Shown here piece by piece: positions 54,341 to 63,429 of a DNA stretch of 64,000 nt. How positions within the stretch are numbered: the stretch's first letter is position 1; every line of letters begins with the position of its first letter. This stretch comes from Anadara kagoshimensis (lineage: Eukaryota > Mollusca > Bivalvia > Arcoida > Arcidae): contig CM037867.1 in the NCBI GenBank assembly GCA_021292105.1, forward strand, positions 38,485,771 to 38,549,770. The letters are read 5' to 3'. Made by a program: the position numbers and the translations under genes. Below the pieces are notes generated by a model. That model searched no databases. It saw nothing but the letters and a program-made list of their open reading frames with translations, and was not told the origin of the DNA.

Positions 54341-54641
54341 CAGATAAGATTAAATGGTCATCGGAAAGTTCTCAGTTCTACCCTCCATCGCGAATAGCTG
54401 TAAATTGCTGAGGCAACGTTAAACAACAATGTAACTAATCTTACCCCCCATTCCCCGTGTCAACCAATGCCTCCGAAACATTGAAAATGCCTGAAATATA
54501 TCATTTATCTGTTAATTTAGAATCAGTTATCAAATTTCCGAATTCCCTCGCTGAGACCCCTAACCTGGAATGGCTTTGTTGGCTCCATCGACGTCCAAAT
54601 ACAACTCTATTTCCACGCTGTAATTCAAGACCTAGACCTCC
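53833..54641. other. Intergenic with (GA)n
   Basis: A (GA)n run of about 42 bases lies at 54296-54337. Just before it, 54230-54290 reads on the minus strand as a tRNA-like SINE head. No gene is seen. Confidence 0.45.
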
Positions 54642-54880
54642 AGTACAGACCTGTCGAACGATTAAACACTGAGCTAAGGACAGGGTGTCGAGGCTGCACT
54701 TTGCACTGAGACACAGATCCTCAGTTTTGAGTCTCATCCGCAAGACTACTAAGTAACGAGCTTTTGACAGCTCTAGCATGGGCTTAGAAAATTTCCAAGT
54801 CCCGAGTGAGGTACAAACCCACAACCCTTGACTTTGAAAGCCAGTGACAGTACCACTTGGCCATGTCCGCCCATAATGAC
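54642..54880. mobile_element. MITE left end and inverted tRNA-like head
   Basis: CAGTACAGACCTGTCGAACG ... GGGTGTCGAGGC (54642-54695) is a CAGACCTGTCGAAAG end. 54790-54870 on the minus strand reads GGACATGGCCAAGTGGTACT ... GTTGTGGGTTTGTACCTC, the same tRNA-like head as at 41225. Confidence 0.55.
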
Positions 54881-55227
54881 AAGGTATTGACCTTTCTCTG
54901 CATCTGTGTTAGTTATGACATTGTAATTAAGATTTAATTTGATTTTTATTTGGTATAATATCTAGTGATTTATATAGACGCCCGTGGGATAGTGTTGGTT
55001 ATGATTTAATTCCATTTTAGAGATAGGATTTTAAGGCCAGTTTGAGTTAGAGTGTTTTACATACATTGATAGAAATATTTTCACTTTGAGTTTTATATTG
55101 CCTCGGTGGTTTTATTGTGTTTGAGGTCGAGGGTTTAATTTTACCTGTAGTACAGCACTGTCAAAAGTTTAATAACAAGCTATCGAATTAGTACCGAGTT
55201 TGCAGCTCGCCTCAGTTCCTCGTTAGC

Positions 55228-55582
55228 AATCACTGCGGTAGCTCAGTTGGTAGAGTGTTCGCTCCGTAAGTGGAAGTTCGTGGGTTCGAACCCCGGCCGG
55301 GTCTGACCCAAGACTTGAAAGTGGGTAGTGACTGTTCTTTCGCCAAGCACTCGGCATTACGAAATGAAAGTCATGGTTCTTTCGGATGGGAACTTAAAAT
55401 AAACGAGGTCCCGTGTCACGCGCACGGTGGGCTTGGCACGCTAAAGAACTCTGCTGTATTTATAATGCCATAAGCGCAACGCACATGCACAATTTCTGCA
55501 CTTTCGCCTATAGCTGGCGACGTCTCGATATAAGTTAAATATTTTTGACTTGGACGTTAAACACCATTACTCACTCACTCAC
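55228..55582 (+). mobile_element. GCGGTAGCTCAGTTGG SINE with 12-bp target duplication
   Basis: Full-length from AATCACTGCGGTAGCTCAG to ACACCATTACTCACTCAC. TTCCTCGTTAGC precedes (55216-55227) and follows (55583-55594) it exactly. It is one of the youngest-looking copies, with box A and box B intact. Confidence 0.9.
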
Positions 55583-55698
55583 TTCCTCGTTAGCTACATG
55601 TTGACATGTTTTCGGTAGTTGCTATCTGTAGTTTTTCGGTCACTATCTTACTAGATCTCGGCAGTCGAACCTCGACTACTTTTCTTTCATTAGCTTTG

Positions 55699-56035
55699 TA
55701 ACAGGACAGAGGAAAAATGCAGGATCGGACCGGGGATCGAACCCGGGACCTCCCGTACTATAGACGAGTGCTCTACCACTGAACTACCCAGACCGCTCTA
55801 TTTCTCCCTTCTTTTTTCGATTCAACTCTTTTTAATCGACATCATCAAGTTCCACCCTGGGACCAACCTGTTGGTCGGCCACTTCCCAGGGTAGGACGAG
55901 CCCCTTAAATGTAACAGGAAAGAGACAAAATGCACCAAGCTCCCTTGAATCAACACCACCAGGTTTCAGGGATCAAACCCGAGACTTCCCGCACTATAAG
56001 CGAGTACTCTATTTGAGCTACCCAGACCGCTACAG
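55699..56035 (-). mobile_element. GCGGTCTGGGTAG-type SINEs, one complete head and a partial
   Basis: On the minus strand 55798-55699 reads GCGGTCTGGGTAGTTCAGTG ... CCGGGTTCGATCCCC ... CCTGCATTTTTCC. 56033-55840 carries a second head (AGCGGTCTGGGTAGCTC) and the CCCAGGGTGGAACTTGATG body. It may be one dimeric SINE or a nested pair. Confidence 0.75.
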
Positions 56036-56173
56036 GTTAGTGTTATACTTTCGATCGGTCTGTACATAGCTGCCAGATCAACAACGACCTAATTTTAAGT
56101 GAGATAAGAATATTGGAATTTCCCTTTTTATTGGTAGACATGTAGAAAATGGTGGGTAATAAATATTTTACGA

Positions 56174-56400
56174 GACAAAACAACATGGAGTCCGCTTGAC
56201 CTTTCATCAGGAATAGTCATATACGAGGACCCACCGGTCAATGGGTGGTGTTAGGATTCCCAGTTAATACATAATCAATGCATGTTTTCCATGAAGTAAT
56301 GCAACATGTAGATGTAACTCATATAAACCACCTCTGTAACATAGATATACATAAATGCAAATTTTTTAAAGGTCAAACTGACAGGTCAACTTTGTTTGCC
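56174..56400. mobile_element. MITE, GGTAAACAACATTCACCTG family
   Basis: It runs from GACAAAACAACATGGAGTCC, GCTTGACCTTTCATCAGG to AAAGGTCAAACTGACAGGTC, AACTTTGTTTGCC, with inverted ends of about 40 bases. It is a better-bounded copy than 13978-14196. Confidence 0.65.
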
Positions 56401-56420
56401 AATACTCAGGTTTTGGGGTA

Positions 56421-56536
56421 GAGTACAGGGCTGGGTAACTCTAAGCTATTTTAGCAGTTACGAACACTTAACTCCTTTGTGTTATATAGGCACAAAGTGT
56501 TTGTAACTGCTAAGAGAGCTTCGAGCTACCCAGCCC
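56421..56536. mobile_element. Near-perfect 116-bp hairpin, GGGCTGGGTA ends
   Basis: AGGGCTGGGTAACTC, AGCAGTTACGAACACTT pairs with AAGTGTTTGTAACTGCT, GAGCTACCCAGCCC around a short TGTGTTATATAGGCA loop. It is a compact fold-back element. Confidence 0.7.
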
Positions 56537-56540
56537 AGGT

Positions 56541-57004
56541 TTTAATATTAAGCTAACGGATTGGCACCGACTCTGTTGCTCATATTCGAACTATATATCT
56601 CTCGGCAGCTTTGGAGTCAAAAGCTATCGATATCTCGACCATTCGACAGGCGAGTTTCGACTTCTCTTCGTTAGCTCAATGTAAAACTTTCGACATCTCT
56701 GTAATGTATTTCCACCATTCTACAGCCGAGTTTCGACTTCTCTTCGTTAGCTCAATGTAAAACTTTCGACAGCTCTGTAATGTATTTCCACCATTCTACA
56801 GCCGAGTTTCGACTTCTCTTCGTTAGCTCAATGTAAAACTTTCGACATCTCTGTAATGTATTTCCACCATTCTACAGCCGAGTTTCGACTTCTCTTCGTT
56901 AGCTCAATGTAAAACTTTCGACAGCTCTGTAATGTATTTCCACCATTCTACAGCCGAGTTTCTACTTCTCTTCGTTAGCCTGGTGTTATACTTTCGACAG
57001 GTAC
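56541..57004. repeat. MITE with five 76-bp tandem right-end units
   Basis: ATTCTACAGCCGAGTTTCGA recurs at about 56641 (variant), 56717, 56793, 56869 and 56945. Each is followed by CTTCTCTTCGTTAGCTCAAT and TAAAACTTTCGACA. The last unit ends at the true MITE end, and another MITE starts immediately (57002). Confidence 0.85.
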
Positions 57005-57185
57005 AGTCCAACTCGCCTTAAAGACCACCTCTATATAAGGGTCACCGGCTTATAAAGGTCAGTAGAACTGTTTTCCAATAATCCTTTGTTCATAGTATTT
57101 GAACCTGTATATAAAGGCCACCTGTCCATAAAGGCTACTTTCACTGGTTTCTTTAGGTGGCCTTTATAGACAGGTTTGACTGTAT
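57002..57185. mobile_element. MITE, TACAGTCAAACCTG family
   Basis: It runs from TACAGTCCAACTCGCCTT to GACAGGTTTGACTGTATA. It abuts, or was inserted at, the end of the preceding array. Confidence 0.75.
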
Positions 57186-57221
57186 ATACATATATATATA
57201 GTCTTGCACAGGGTAGTATAT

Positions 57222-57278
57222 AATCCAAAAAGTGATAAGACTTTTTTTTATTGTTTGAAGTCTTATCATTTTTTGGAT

Positions 57279-57331
<53 letters not shown>
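57222..57331. repeat. Hairpin followed by (TG)n
   Basis: AATCCAAAAAGTGATAAGAC pairs with GTCTTATCATTTTTTGGATT across a 17-base spacer. (TG)n of about 48 bases follows at 57283-57331. Confidence 0.7.
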
Positions 57332-57333
<2 letters not shown>

Positions 57334-57394
57334 TGAAAAGTGGAGGGGTCATTGCATGGATACGAAAAGATAATCCTTGTAGTTATCAGGCGTA

Positions 57395-57705
57395 TTGATT
57401 AATTGAATGGAGTCAAGAATATTTCACTTATATCGAGACGTCACAGCTAAGTAGAAAGTGAAGTAGAAAATATTGACCGTTGCAGTGCTCTCAAGTCAAT
57501 GTGCAGGAAAGGTTCTTTAACGTGCCCACGTCTGCCGTGACACGGACAACGGTTTTTAAAATGTCTTCCGAAAGACCCGTGAATTTCATTTCTAAATACC
57601 GAGTCTTTGGTGAAAGAACAGTCACTACTTAGTTTCAAGTCTTGGTCAGACCCACGACCTCGCATATATGAATCGAACTTACTGCCAACTGAGCTAGCGT
57701 AGTTG
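57395..57705 (-). mobile_element. SINE, near full length
   Basis: On the minus strand: CTACGCTAGCTCAGTTGG, a shortened box B region (CGAGGTCGTGGGTCTGACC), body GGCAGACGTGGGCACGTTAA and tail TCTCGATATAAGTGAAATAT. Its unbroken GTTAAAGAACC is the site used by the TTAA transposon in the copy at 39237. Confidence 0.75.
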
Positions 57706-57754
57706 TACTTCCACTATATACTTGTAGAGTAAAGCGGATTTATTTGTACTTACA

Positions 57755-57800
<46 letters not shown>

Positions 57801-57882
57801 TTTTCAGACGGACTTTGGATACATGTAAAGAAACAACGGATTTTATTCCTTGGCGGGAAAAGGGCGATAACTCTACAGTACA

Positions 57883-58901
57883 ATGAAGAATTCATATTTG
57901 CGGCCTTTAATATTGACGGTCTTTGTGTTATTTTTGTTTCTGTGTTTGACAAAATACATAGGCACGGGAAAAAAGTCCGAATTTCAGCAAAAAAATTACA
58001 ATTCTCCAAATGGTATTCTGACATCCAATAATACGGAATGTAAAAGCCCGTCTTGTCACTGTGTATATAGTTACGAAAATAAATGGAAAGAAAATACCGA
58101 TGTATGTAAAGGCTGTTTCAATTTTGTGAAAACAAGGCTAAAGACTCGATTTGGAAATACGCCTATTTATGTGTATAACCCAAAAAACGACGTTTTTGTG
58201 TCAAAAAATATTATTGCGACTGGCGAATTTGATGGTAAAAAATCGGTCAACTTTTAGATTATCTGATCAAAGACCCTACTTTAAACTTTATTGATATTGG
58301 TGCAAATCTTGGAGTATTTAGTTTAACAGTGGCGAAATCCGGTAGGAAAGTTTTAGCCATCGAAGCTTTGTATAAAAATGTTCAACGGTTATGTATGTCG
58401 ATAAGTGACGGAGGGTTACAGAATAACTTAAAAGTAATGTATAACGCAGTTTCTGACCAATCAGGTATGGTTGTCAACCTTGGAGTAGATGAAAATAATA
58501 TGGGTGGAACTTTTGTCGATTTTGACGCTGAAAATACGAAGAAGATTAAAATAGAAAACAACCTTAAAATCGGCGGTACATATGGGTCCGTAAAAACATT
58601 TACCTTGGATAACTTACTAGAATTAGATGATATGAAATATTTTAAAAATGTAGTTATCAAGATTGACATAGAAGGATTTGAATACAAAGCCTTACTAGGC
58701 GGTCAGAAGTTTTTCGATACGGTAAATATTAAAGCTGTTTTCATGGAATGGGTGTTTCACAAAGGGAAAGAATCTGGGAAAGGAATCATTGAATTTATGT
58801 TAAAAAGAAACTTTGTACCGTACTCGGATAATGGTAAAACAATACTTGATACGTCGAAAGCTGATAGATGGGAATGGAATATCATTTGGGTGCGCAAATA
58901 A
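57883..58901 (+). CDS. Membrane-anchored FkbM-family methyltransferase, one-base frameshift
   Basis: Residues 8-25 (PLILTVFVLFLFLCLTKY) form a signal anchor, so a Golgi/secretory type II protein is likely. After a Cys-rich stem (CKSPSCHCVYS) comes the methyltransferase: FIDIGANLGVFSL (SAM-binding motif I), VLAIEAL, VVIKIDIEGFEYKALLGG (the FkbM-typical D.EG.E.. box) and AVFMEWVFHKGK. Members O-methylate sugars and other small groups; the substrate here is unknown. The frame breaks at an A6 run (58237-58242). One more A would join the two halves (GKKIGQLLDYL) into about 340 residues, so an assembly or homopolymer error is likely, with a real null allele as the alternative. A splice acceptor (TTTTCAG, 57807) precedes a 75-base leader with a start-stop ATGTAA at 57823. 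Confidence 0.8.
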
Positions 58902-59138
58902 TAGGAGGAACAAATTTGATTTGGAAACATATCTAGTAGTTTTAGCGCGAAATGTGTGTTGTTCGTATTCTATTGAACATTATTCATATTTAGTTCTTTG
59001 CATAATGGTGTTTTGAAAATTCAAAAAAGTTTTTAGTATAAACCTTCTCCGATTTTCATTGGTATTGGTACAACTTGTACGAAATCGTTGATGATTTCAA
59101 CGGATAAATTAAGAGAAAGACTTTCCAGCAGGCTGAGC

Positions 59139-59144
59139 AATAAA
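59139..59144 (+). terminator. Possible poly(A) signal of the FkbM gene
   Basis: AATAAA lies about 240 bases after the stop and before the repeats begin. Confidence 0.4.
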
Positions 59145-59306
59145 TGAACTGTGGTGGTCTAATTTTATGAATTTCATTATGCTTAATTCTCATTTTTTCA
59201 TAAAAGTTGGATTTTATTATTATTTTTTAAGCTTATCTTGTGGTCGATGGATACGGGGAAATTGGGAAGAAAATTTTTTAGATAGGTTTTTCAGTGTCTG
59301 AGCAAT

Positions 59307-59365
59307 TGTCATATACAATTTTAAAAATGTATTTTATGATTAAATTTAAAAAATGGTATATGACA
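59307..59365. mobile_element. Hairpin micro-MITE, TGTCATATAC ends
   Basis: TGTCATATACAATTTTAAAAA ... AAAAAATGGTATATGACA is 59 bases long and nearly identical to 22742-22804. Confidence 0.75.
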
Positions 59366-59474
59366 CAATTTATAAAATTTATTAACCTTATTCGCATTTC
59401 TTTGCATTAAAGTGTTTTTAAATTAAAAAAAAAGAAATATTTTTTTAAAATATTGAAAACCAACTATACTCTTT

Positions 59475-60740
59475 AATGTAAGCTTGTTGGATTTGATGGA
59501 TACGGGGAATAAAAGAGGGGAACATTTATTAGTAAACGTAAGCTTGTTGTTGTTATTGATGGATACGGGAAATAAAAGAGGGAAAATATTTATTAGTAAA
59601 TGTAAGCTTGTTGTTTTTGATGGATACGGGAAATAAAAGAGGGAAAATATTTATTAGTAAACGTAAGCTTGTTGTTTTTTATGGATACGGGAAATAAAAG
59701 AGGGGAAATATTTATTAGTAAACGTAAGCTTGTTGTTTTTAATGGATACGGGAAATAAAAGAGGGGAAACATTTATTAGTAAACGTAAGCTTGTTGTTTT
59801 TGATAGATACAGGAAATAAAAGAGGGAAAACATTTATTAGTAAATGTAAGCTTGTTGTTTTTTATGGATACGGGAAATAAAAGAGGGAAAACATTTATTA
59901 GTAAACGTAAGCTTGTTGGAATTGATAGATACGGGAAATAAAAGAGGGAAAACATTTATTAGTAAACGTAAGCTTGTTGAATTTGATAGATACGGGAAAT
60001 AAAAGAGGGAAAACATTTATTAGTAAACGTAAGCTTGTTGTTTTTGTTGATGAATACAGGAAATAAAAGTGGGAAAAAATTTATTAGTAAACGTAAGCTT
60101 GTTGAATTTGATAGATACGGGAAATAAAAGAGGGGAAACATTTATTAGTAAACGTAAGCTTGTTGGAATTGATAGATACGGGAAATAAAAGAGGGAAAAC
60201 ATTTATTAGTAAACGTAAGCTTGTTGAATTTGATAGATACGGGAAATAAAAGAGGGGAAACATTTATTAGTAAACGTAAGCTTGTTGTTTTTAATGGATA
60301 CGGGAAATAAAAAAGGGAAAATATTTATTAGTAAACGTAAGCTTGTTGGAATTGATAGATACGGGAAATAAAAGAGGGGAAATATTTATTAGTAAACGTA
60401 AGCTTGTTGGAATTGATGGATACGGGAAATAAAAGAGGGGAAATATTTATTAGTAAACGTAAGCTTGTTGGAATTGATGGATACGGGAAATAAAAGAGGG
60501 GAAATATTTATTAGTAAACGTAAGCTTGTTGGAATTGATAGATACGGGAAATAAAAGAGGGAAAACATTTATTAGTAAACGTAAGCTTGTTGAATTTGAT
60601 AGATACGGGAAATAAAAGAGGGGAAACATTTATTAGTAAACGTAAGCTTGTTGTTTTTTATGGATACGGGAAATAAAAAAGGGAAAATATTTATTAGTAA
60701 ACGTAAGCTTGTTGTTTTTTTATGGAAACGGGAAATACGG
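59475..60740 (+). repeat. 60-61-bp minisatellite, ~21 copies
   Basis: The unit is GTAAACGTAAGCTTGTTG, a variable GAATT/TTTTT block, GATAGATACGGGAAATAAAA, GAGGGGAAACATTTATTA. Two variant types (GGAATTGATAG and TTTTTGATGG) alternate irregularly. A diverged unit at about 59228-59282 suggests the seed. The array starts about 570 bases after the methyltransferase stop. Confidence 0.9.
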
Positions 60741-61811
60741 TTATAGCCCGATCACATTTTCAGTGAAGAAAAAAACAAATTTTGAATGGATGGTGTTTCA
60801 AACTTAGATATCTTACTTGATATAACTTCAATAGACTTGAAATTTCACATGTGTTATTAGAACATACTTTTTCATATTTTGAATATTTTTTTGCAAATAT
60901 TCTTAGCTTTTTCAATTTTTTGCTTTTAATTTATATGAATAAATTCTAATTAACTTTTTCGATAAAAGTTTGTTGAGAAAATGATACTTCTTCGTTTGCT
61001 GTCTTGTTTTAAAGGTAAGTATTCAAAAATACTATTTTTTCAATCTTTATGTTTAATTTTCAATGTTTACTGTAGTTTTTGAGTTTTTGGGAGTCAAAAT
61101 TTAGCAACTAATTGAAAGGTAGTTGTTGCCCTTGTCATATTTTGATATGGCATATTCGACAGCTTTATTTATATAAGTCATTCAGAACTGAGTTCTGATT
61201 GGCTAATACGTATTCACGCGATAGGGTTTATACGGGTACATTCCTATTCCTAACCAGTGTACGTCACGGACTAACCATAACCCATTTACTTATATATGAA
61301 TGAACAACAGGTAAAACAGCACAAACATCAAAATAAAGGATAAAATTTATTTATTATGCTTGTTTGGCCTAGAGCGACACATTTTTTTAAATTTAATGTT
61401 TTAAAACTACAAAACCTTCAAGCTCATCTAAGAAAACCGTGATTTTTGTCTCAAAAGATGTAGTTATTGGCGATATTGCATTTTACTACGTGATACACAT
61501 TGCCTGAATTCAGATGCGCGTCTGATAAAAACGGGTTTTATTTGATTTTTAGAATATAAGAAATTTAATCAAATTATTAAATAAAAAAATCAATTATCAC
61601 AAACTCAGTAGGCAATAATTTCGTATTATTGTCAGAATTATACTAAAATTGTCTAAATTCACTGCAATTCAAAATTTGAAATTTCTCAAAAACTAAGGTA
61701 TACTCCCTCATGCAAAGTTTTTCCTTAGCTGAATTTGGTAAAATATATTTTGGTCCTTTGGGTAGCTTTTCAACATCTTTCAAAATTATTTTGGTTTCAT
61801 AATTTTGTTCC
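60741..61811. other. Unassigned, one possible exon start
   Basis: ATGATACTTCTTCGTTTGCT ... TTTAAAG followed by GTAAGTATT (60981-61014) would be a hydrophobic start exon with a strong donor. No following exon was found, so I do not call a gene. The rest is AT-rich. Confidence 0.3.
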
Positions 61812-61812
61812 A

Positions 61813-61858
61813 AGCACTACTGATGAGGAATTATATTCCGAAACGTCCGTCTAGTGCT
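61813..61858 (+). ncRNA. Hammerhead ribozyme, type I, minimal stem III
   Basis: Stem I AGCACTA (61813-61819) pairs perfectly with TAGTGCT (61852-61858). The core CTGATGA is at 61820-61826. Stem II is GGAAT/ATTCC (five pairs, three-base loop) at 61827-61839. GAAA is at 61840-61843. The tiny stem III CG/CG with a two-base loop lies at 61844-61849, and the cleavage triplet GTC is at 61849-61851. All conserved core positions are met. Known hammerheads with such a short stem III occur in Penelope-like retroelements and metazoan retrozymes and act best as dimers. A downstream word, AGTGCTGTAAATATAAAA, recurs 123 bases later (61976), hinting at a former tandem unit. Confidence 0.85.
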
Positions 61859-61859
61859 G

Positions 61860-62329
61860 TAAATATAAAACTGGTATAATATGTAATCATAAAAAATTTG
61901 TCTACCTTAATATAAAATATACTGATCTAATAGGAAAAAATATTTTTCATTCATGAAAAAGTGAACTTATTTCTGAGTGCTGTAAATATAAAATGATATA
62001 ATATTTTAATTGAAACACATGTTGTAAAAATAATAGATCTACATTATATCATTAATGGAAATTGAGGTTAGTAATCCACATCATTTAAAGCCACATGGGT
62101 TTTCATACTGAATAAGTGATCGGACTATAATGGTTAGACACAACCTATCGATGACACTCCTATGAACGCATCATTTTTACCTTACCAATATGCATATAAA
62201 GTTGGTTTTTCGTGATTTGTAACATGACATTATTTCAAGCACGATTAAAAATATTTGCTGTGTCTGGATACATATATAAATAAATATAAACATTACTTTT
62301 TATTCATAACATCAATGGCCAAAGTCTCA
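61860..62329. other. AT-rich flank of the ribozyme
   Basis: Apart from the 123-base-spaced repeat of AGTGCTGTAAATATAAAA I see no gene or defined element. Confidence 0.4.
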
Positions 62330-62620
62330 AACCAAAGAAATAACTGTGAAACTGGCATGTTAGGTAAACGTTTCAAACCGAGACTAGAAATATCACGTTT
62401 AGCTAGAAAGTCATGTGTCAAATGTAAAAAAAAACATGTTAGGTAAAAAACGTAATTTCCGCCACGGAACCGAGACTAGGGACCCGAAAGGGTTATCACC
62501 TCCCGTTTAGCTAGCTACAAAAGTCATGTGTCAAATGTAAAAAAAAAACAAGTAAGAATGAAAAGAACATGGAAACCATGGGACGTCAATTATATCCAAA
62601 AATATTTTAACTACAGCGTC
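62330..62620 (+). repeat. Dispersed repeat, GTAGCTAGCTAAACAGG family (inverted, internally duplicated)
   Basis: CCTCCCGTTTAGCTAGCTAC, AAGTCATGTGTCAAATG and ACCATGGGACGTCAATTATA mark the family. The TAGCTAG ... GTCATGTGTCAAATG segment occurs twice (62400-62425 and 62507-62540). Confidence 0.6.
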
Positions 62621-62843
62621 ACCATGGTTATCAACTATTTGCGATACCGATAATGCATCTTTTTAAGAGTCTTAGGATGCAATACCTCTGGGTCAACATT
62701 TTATTAGTAAGCAGCTTGCTTCGTTTGATAAAATATCCTTAGTGGCAACAAACTGTTTGTATAAAATAGAATTAAAGTACATTAATTACCTGTATATACA
62801 TATGAGTAAAATTGTTATTATTATTTGTACATGAAATATACGG

Positions 62844-63095
62844 GTGTATACTGATTCCTCAAGTTTTGCTTCATATTTAGACCTATACCTGAATTATGAC
62901 GCCCACAAAAGGCTACATTTGAAACTTTATGACTTTAATTTTACTGATGTCAACTTTCCTTTTCTATGCAGCAATATACCTGCTTTTCCTTCTTATGTTG
63001 TATTTGTTTCCCAATTAATAAGCTATAGTAGAGCTTGTACCCACTACAGGGACTGCAAGCTGCTTGCAAATAAATTGTCGACTAAGGGATATTGA
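62844..63095 (+). mobile_element. Decayed reverse-transcriptase fragment
   Basis: The frame resembles the C-terminal (thumb-side) part of a metazoan reverse transcriptase class: SYLDLYLN ... LKLYD ... VNFPFLCSNIPA ... VSQLISYSRAC. It is broken, short and lacks the catalytic domain. I cannot place it among LINE, Penelope-like or other retroelements. It lies 1 kb downstream of the hammerhead ribozyme on the same strand. Confidence 0.7.
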
Positions 63096-63107
63096 TAGTC
63101 TAGGTTT

Positions 63108-63345
63108 ATCAAGGCCCTCAAAAAGTTTTATAGCCGTCATTACAGTACTGTTGATGTGTTTGATGTTTTGTGTCCAGAATTGCTCTGGATATATTTGACG
63201 TCCCATAGTTCCATGTTCCTTTCACACAATTTTGATTACACACGTGGCGGGTGTAGCTAGCTAAACAGGAGGTGCTTACCCTTCCGGAGCACCCTCCCTG
63301 GTGGAAGTTCACGTGTCTAGTCTAACTTGTCAGTTTCAAAGTTTT
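63108..63345 (-). repeat. Dispersed repeat, GTAGCTAGCTAAACAGG family, best copy
   Basis: It has GACGTCCCATAGTTCCATGT, CACACGTGGCGGGTGTAGC, CTTACCCTTCCGGAGCACC and CCCTGGTGGAAGTTCACGTG. It follows the reverse-transcriptase fragment by a dozen bases, so the two may belong to one element's 3' part. Confidence 0.65.
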
Positions 63346-63429
63346 TACTTTGCTTCTGGATTGTGATTCGGTCATGGATTAGTACGTTTGTTTTTTATTG
63401 TTTATGAAAGATAAAGGGGGAATTCTTGT

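Larger units (their letters stand above)
55149..56065. mobile_element. CAGACCTGTCGAAAG MITE holding two SINE insertions
   Basis: The MITE pieces are 55149-55227, 55583-55698 (CGTTAGCTACATGTTGACAT ... CGGCAGTCGAACCTCGAC) and 56036-56065 (GTTATACTTTCGATCGGTC). Removing the SINEs at 55228-55582 and 55699-56035 leaves an element of about 225 bases, the family's normal size. Confidence 0.8.

Noticed and set aside
59959-60202. Minus-strand open frames in the 60-bp minisatellite
   Set aside because: The 60-61-bp unit keeps a frame open for short runs; the peptides are low-complexity and not gene-like.
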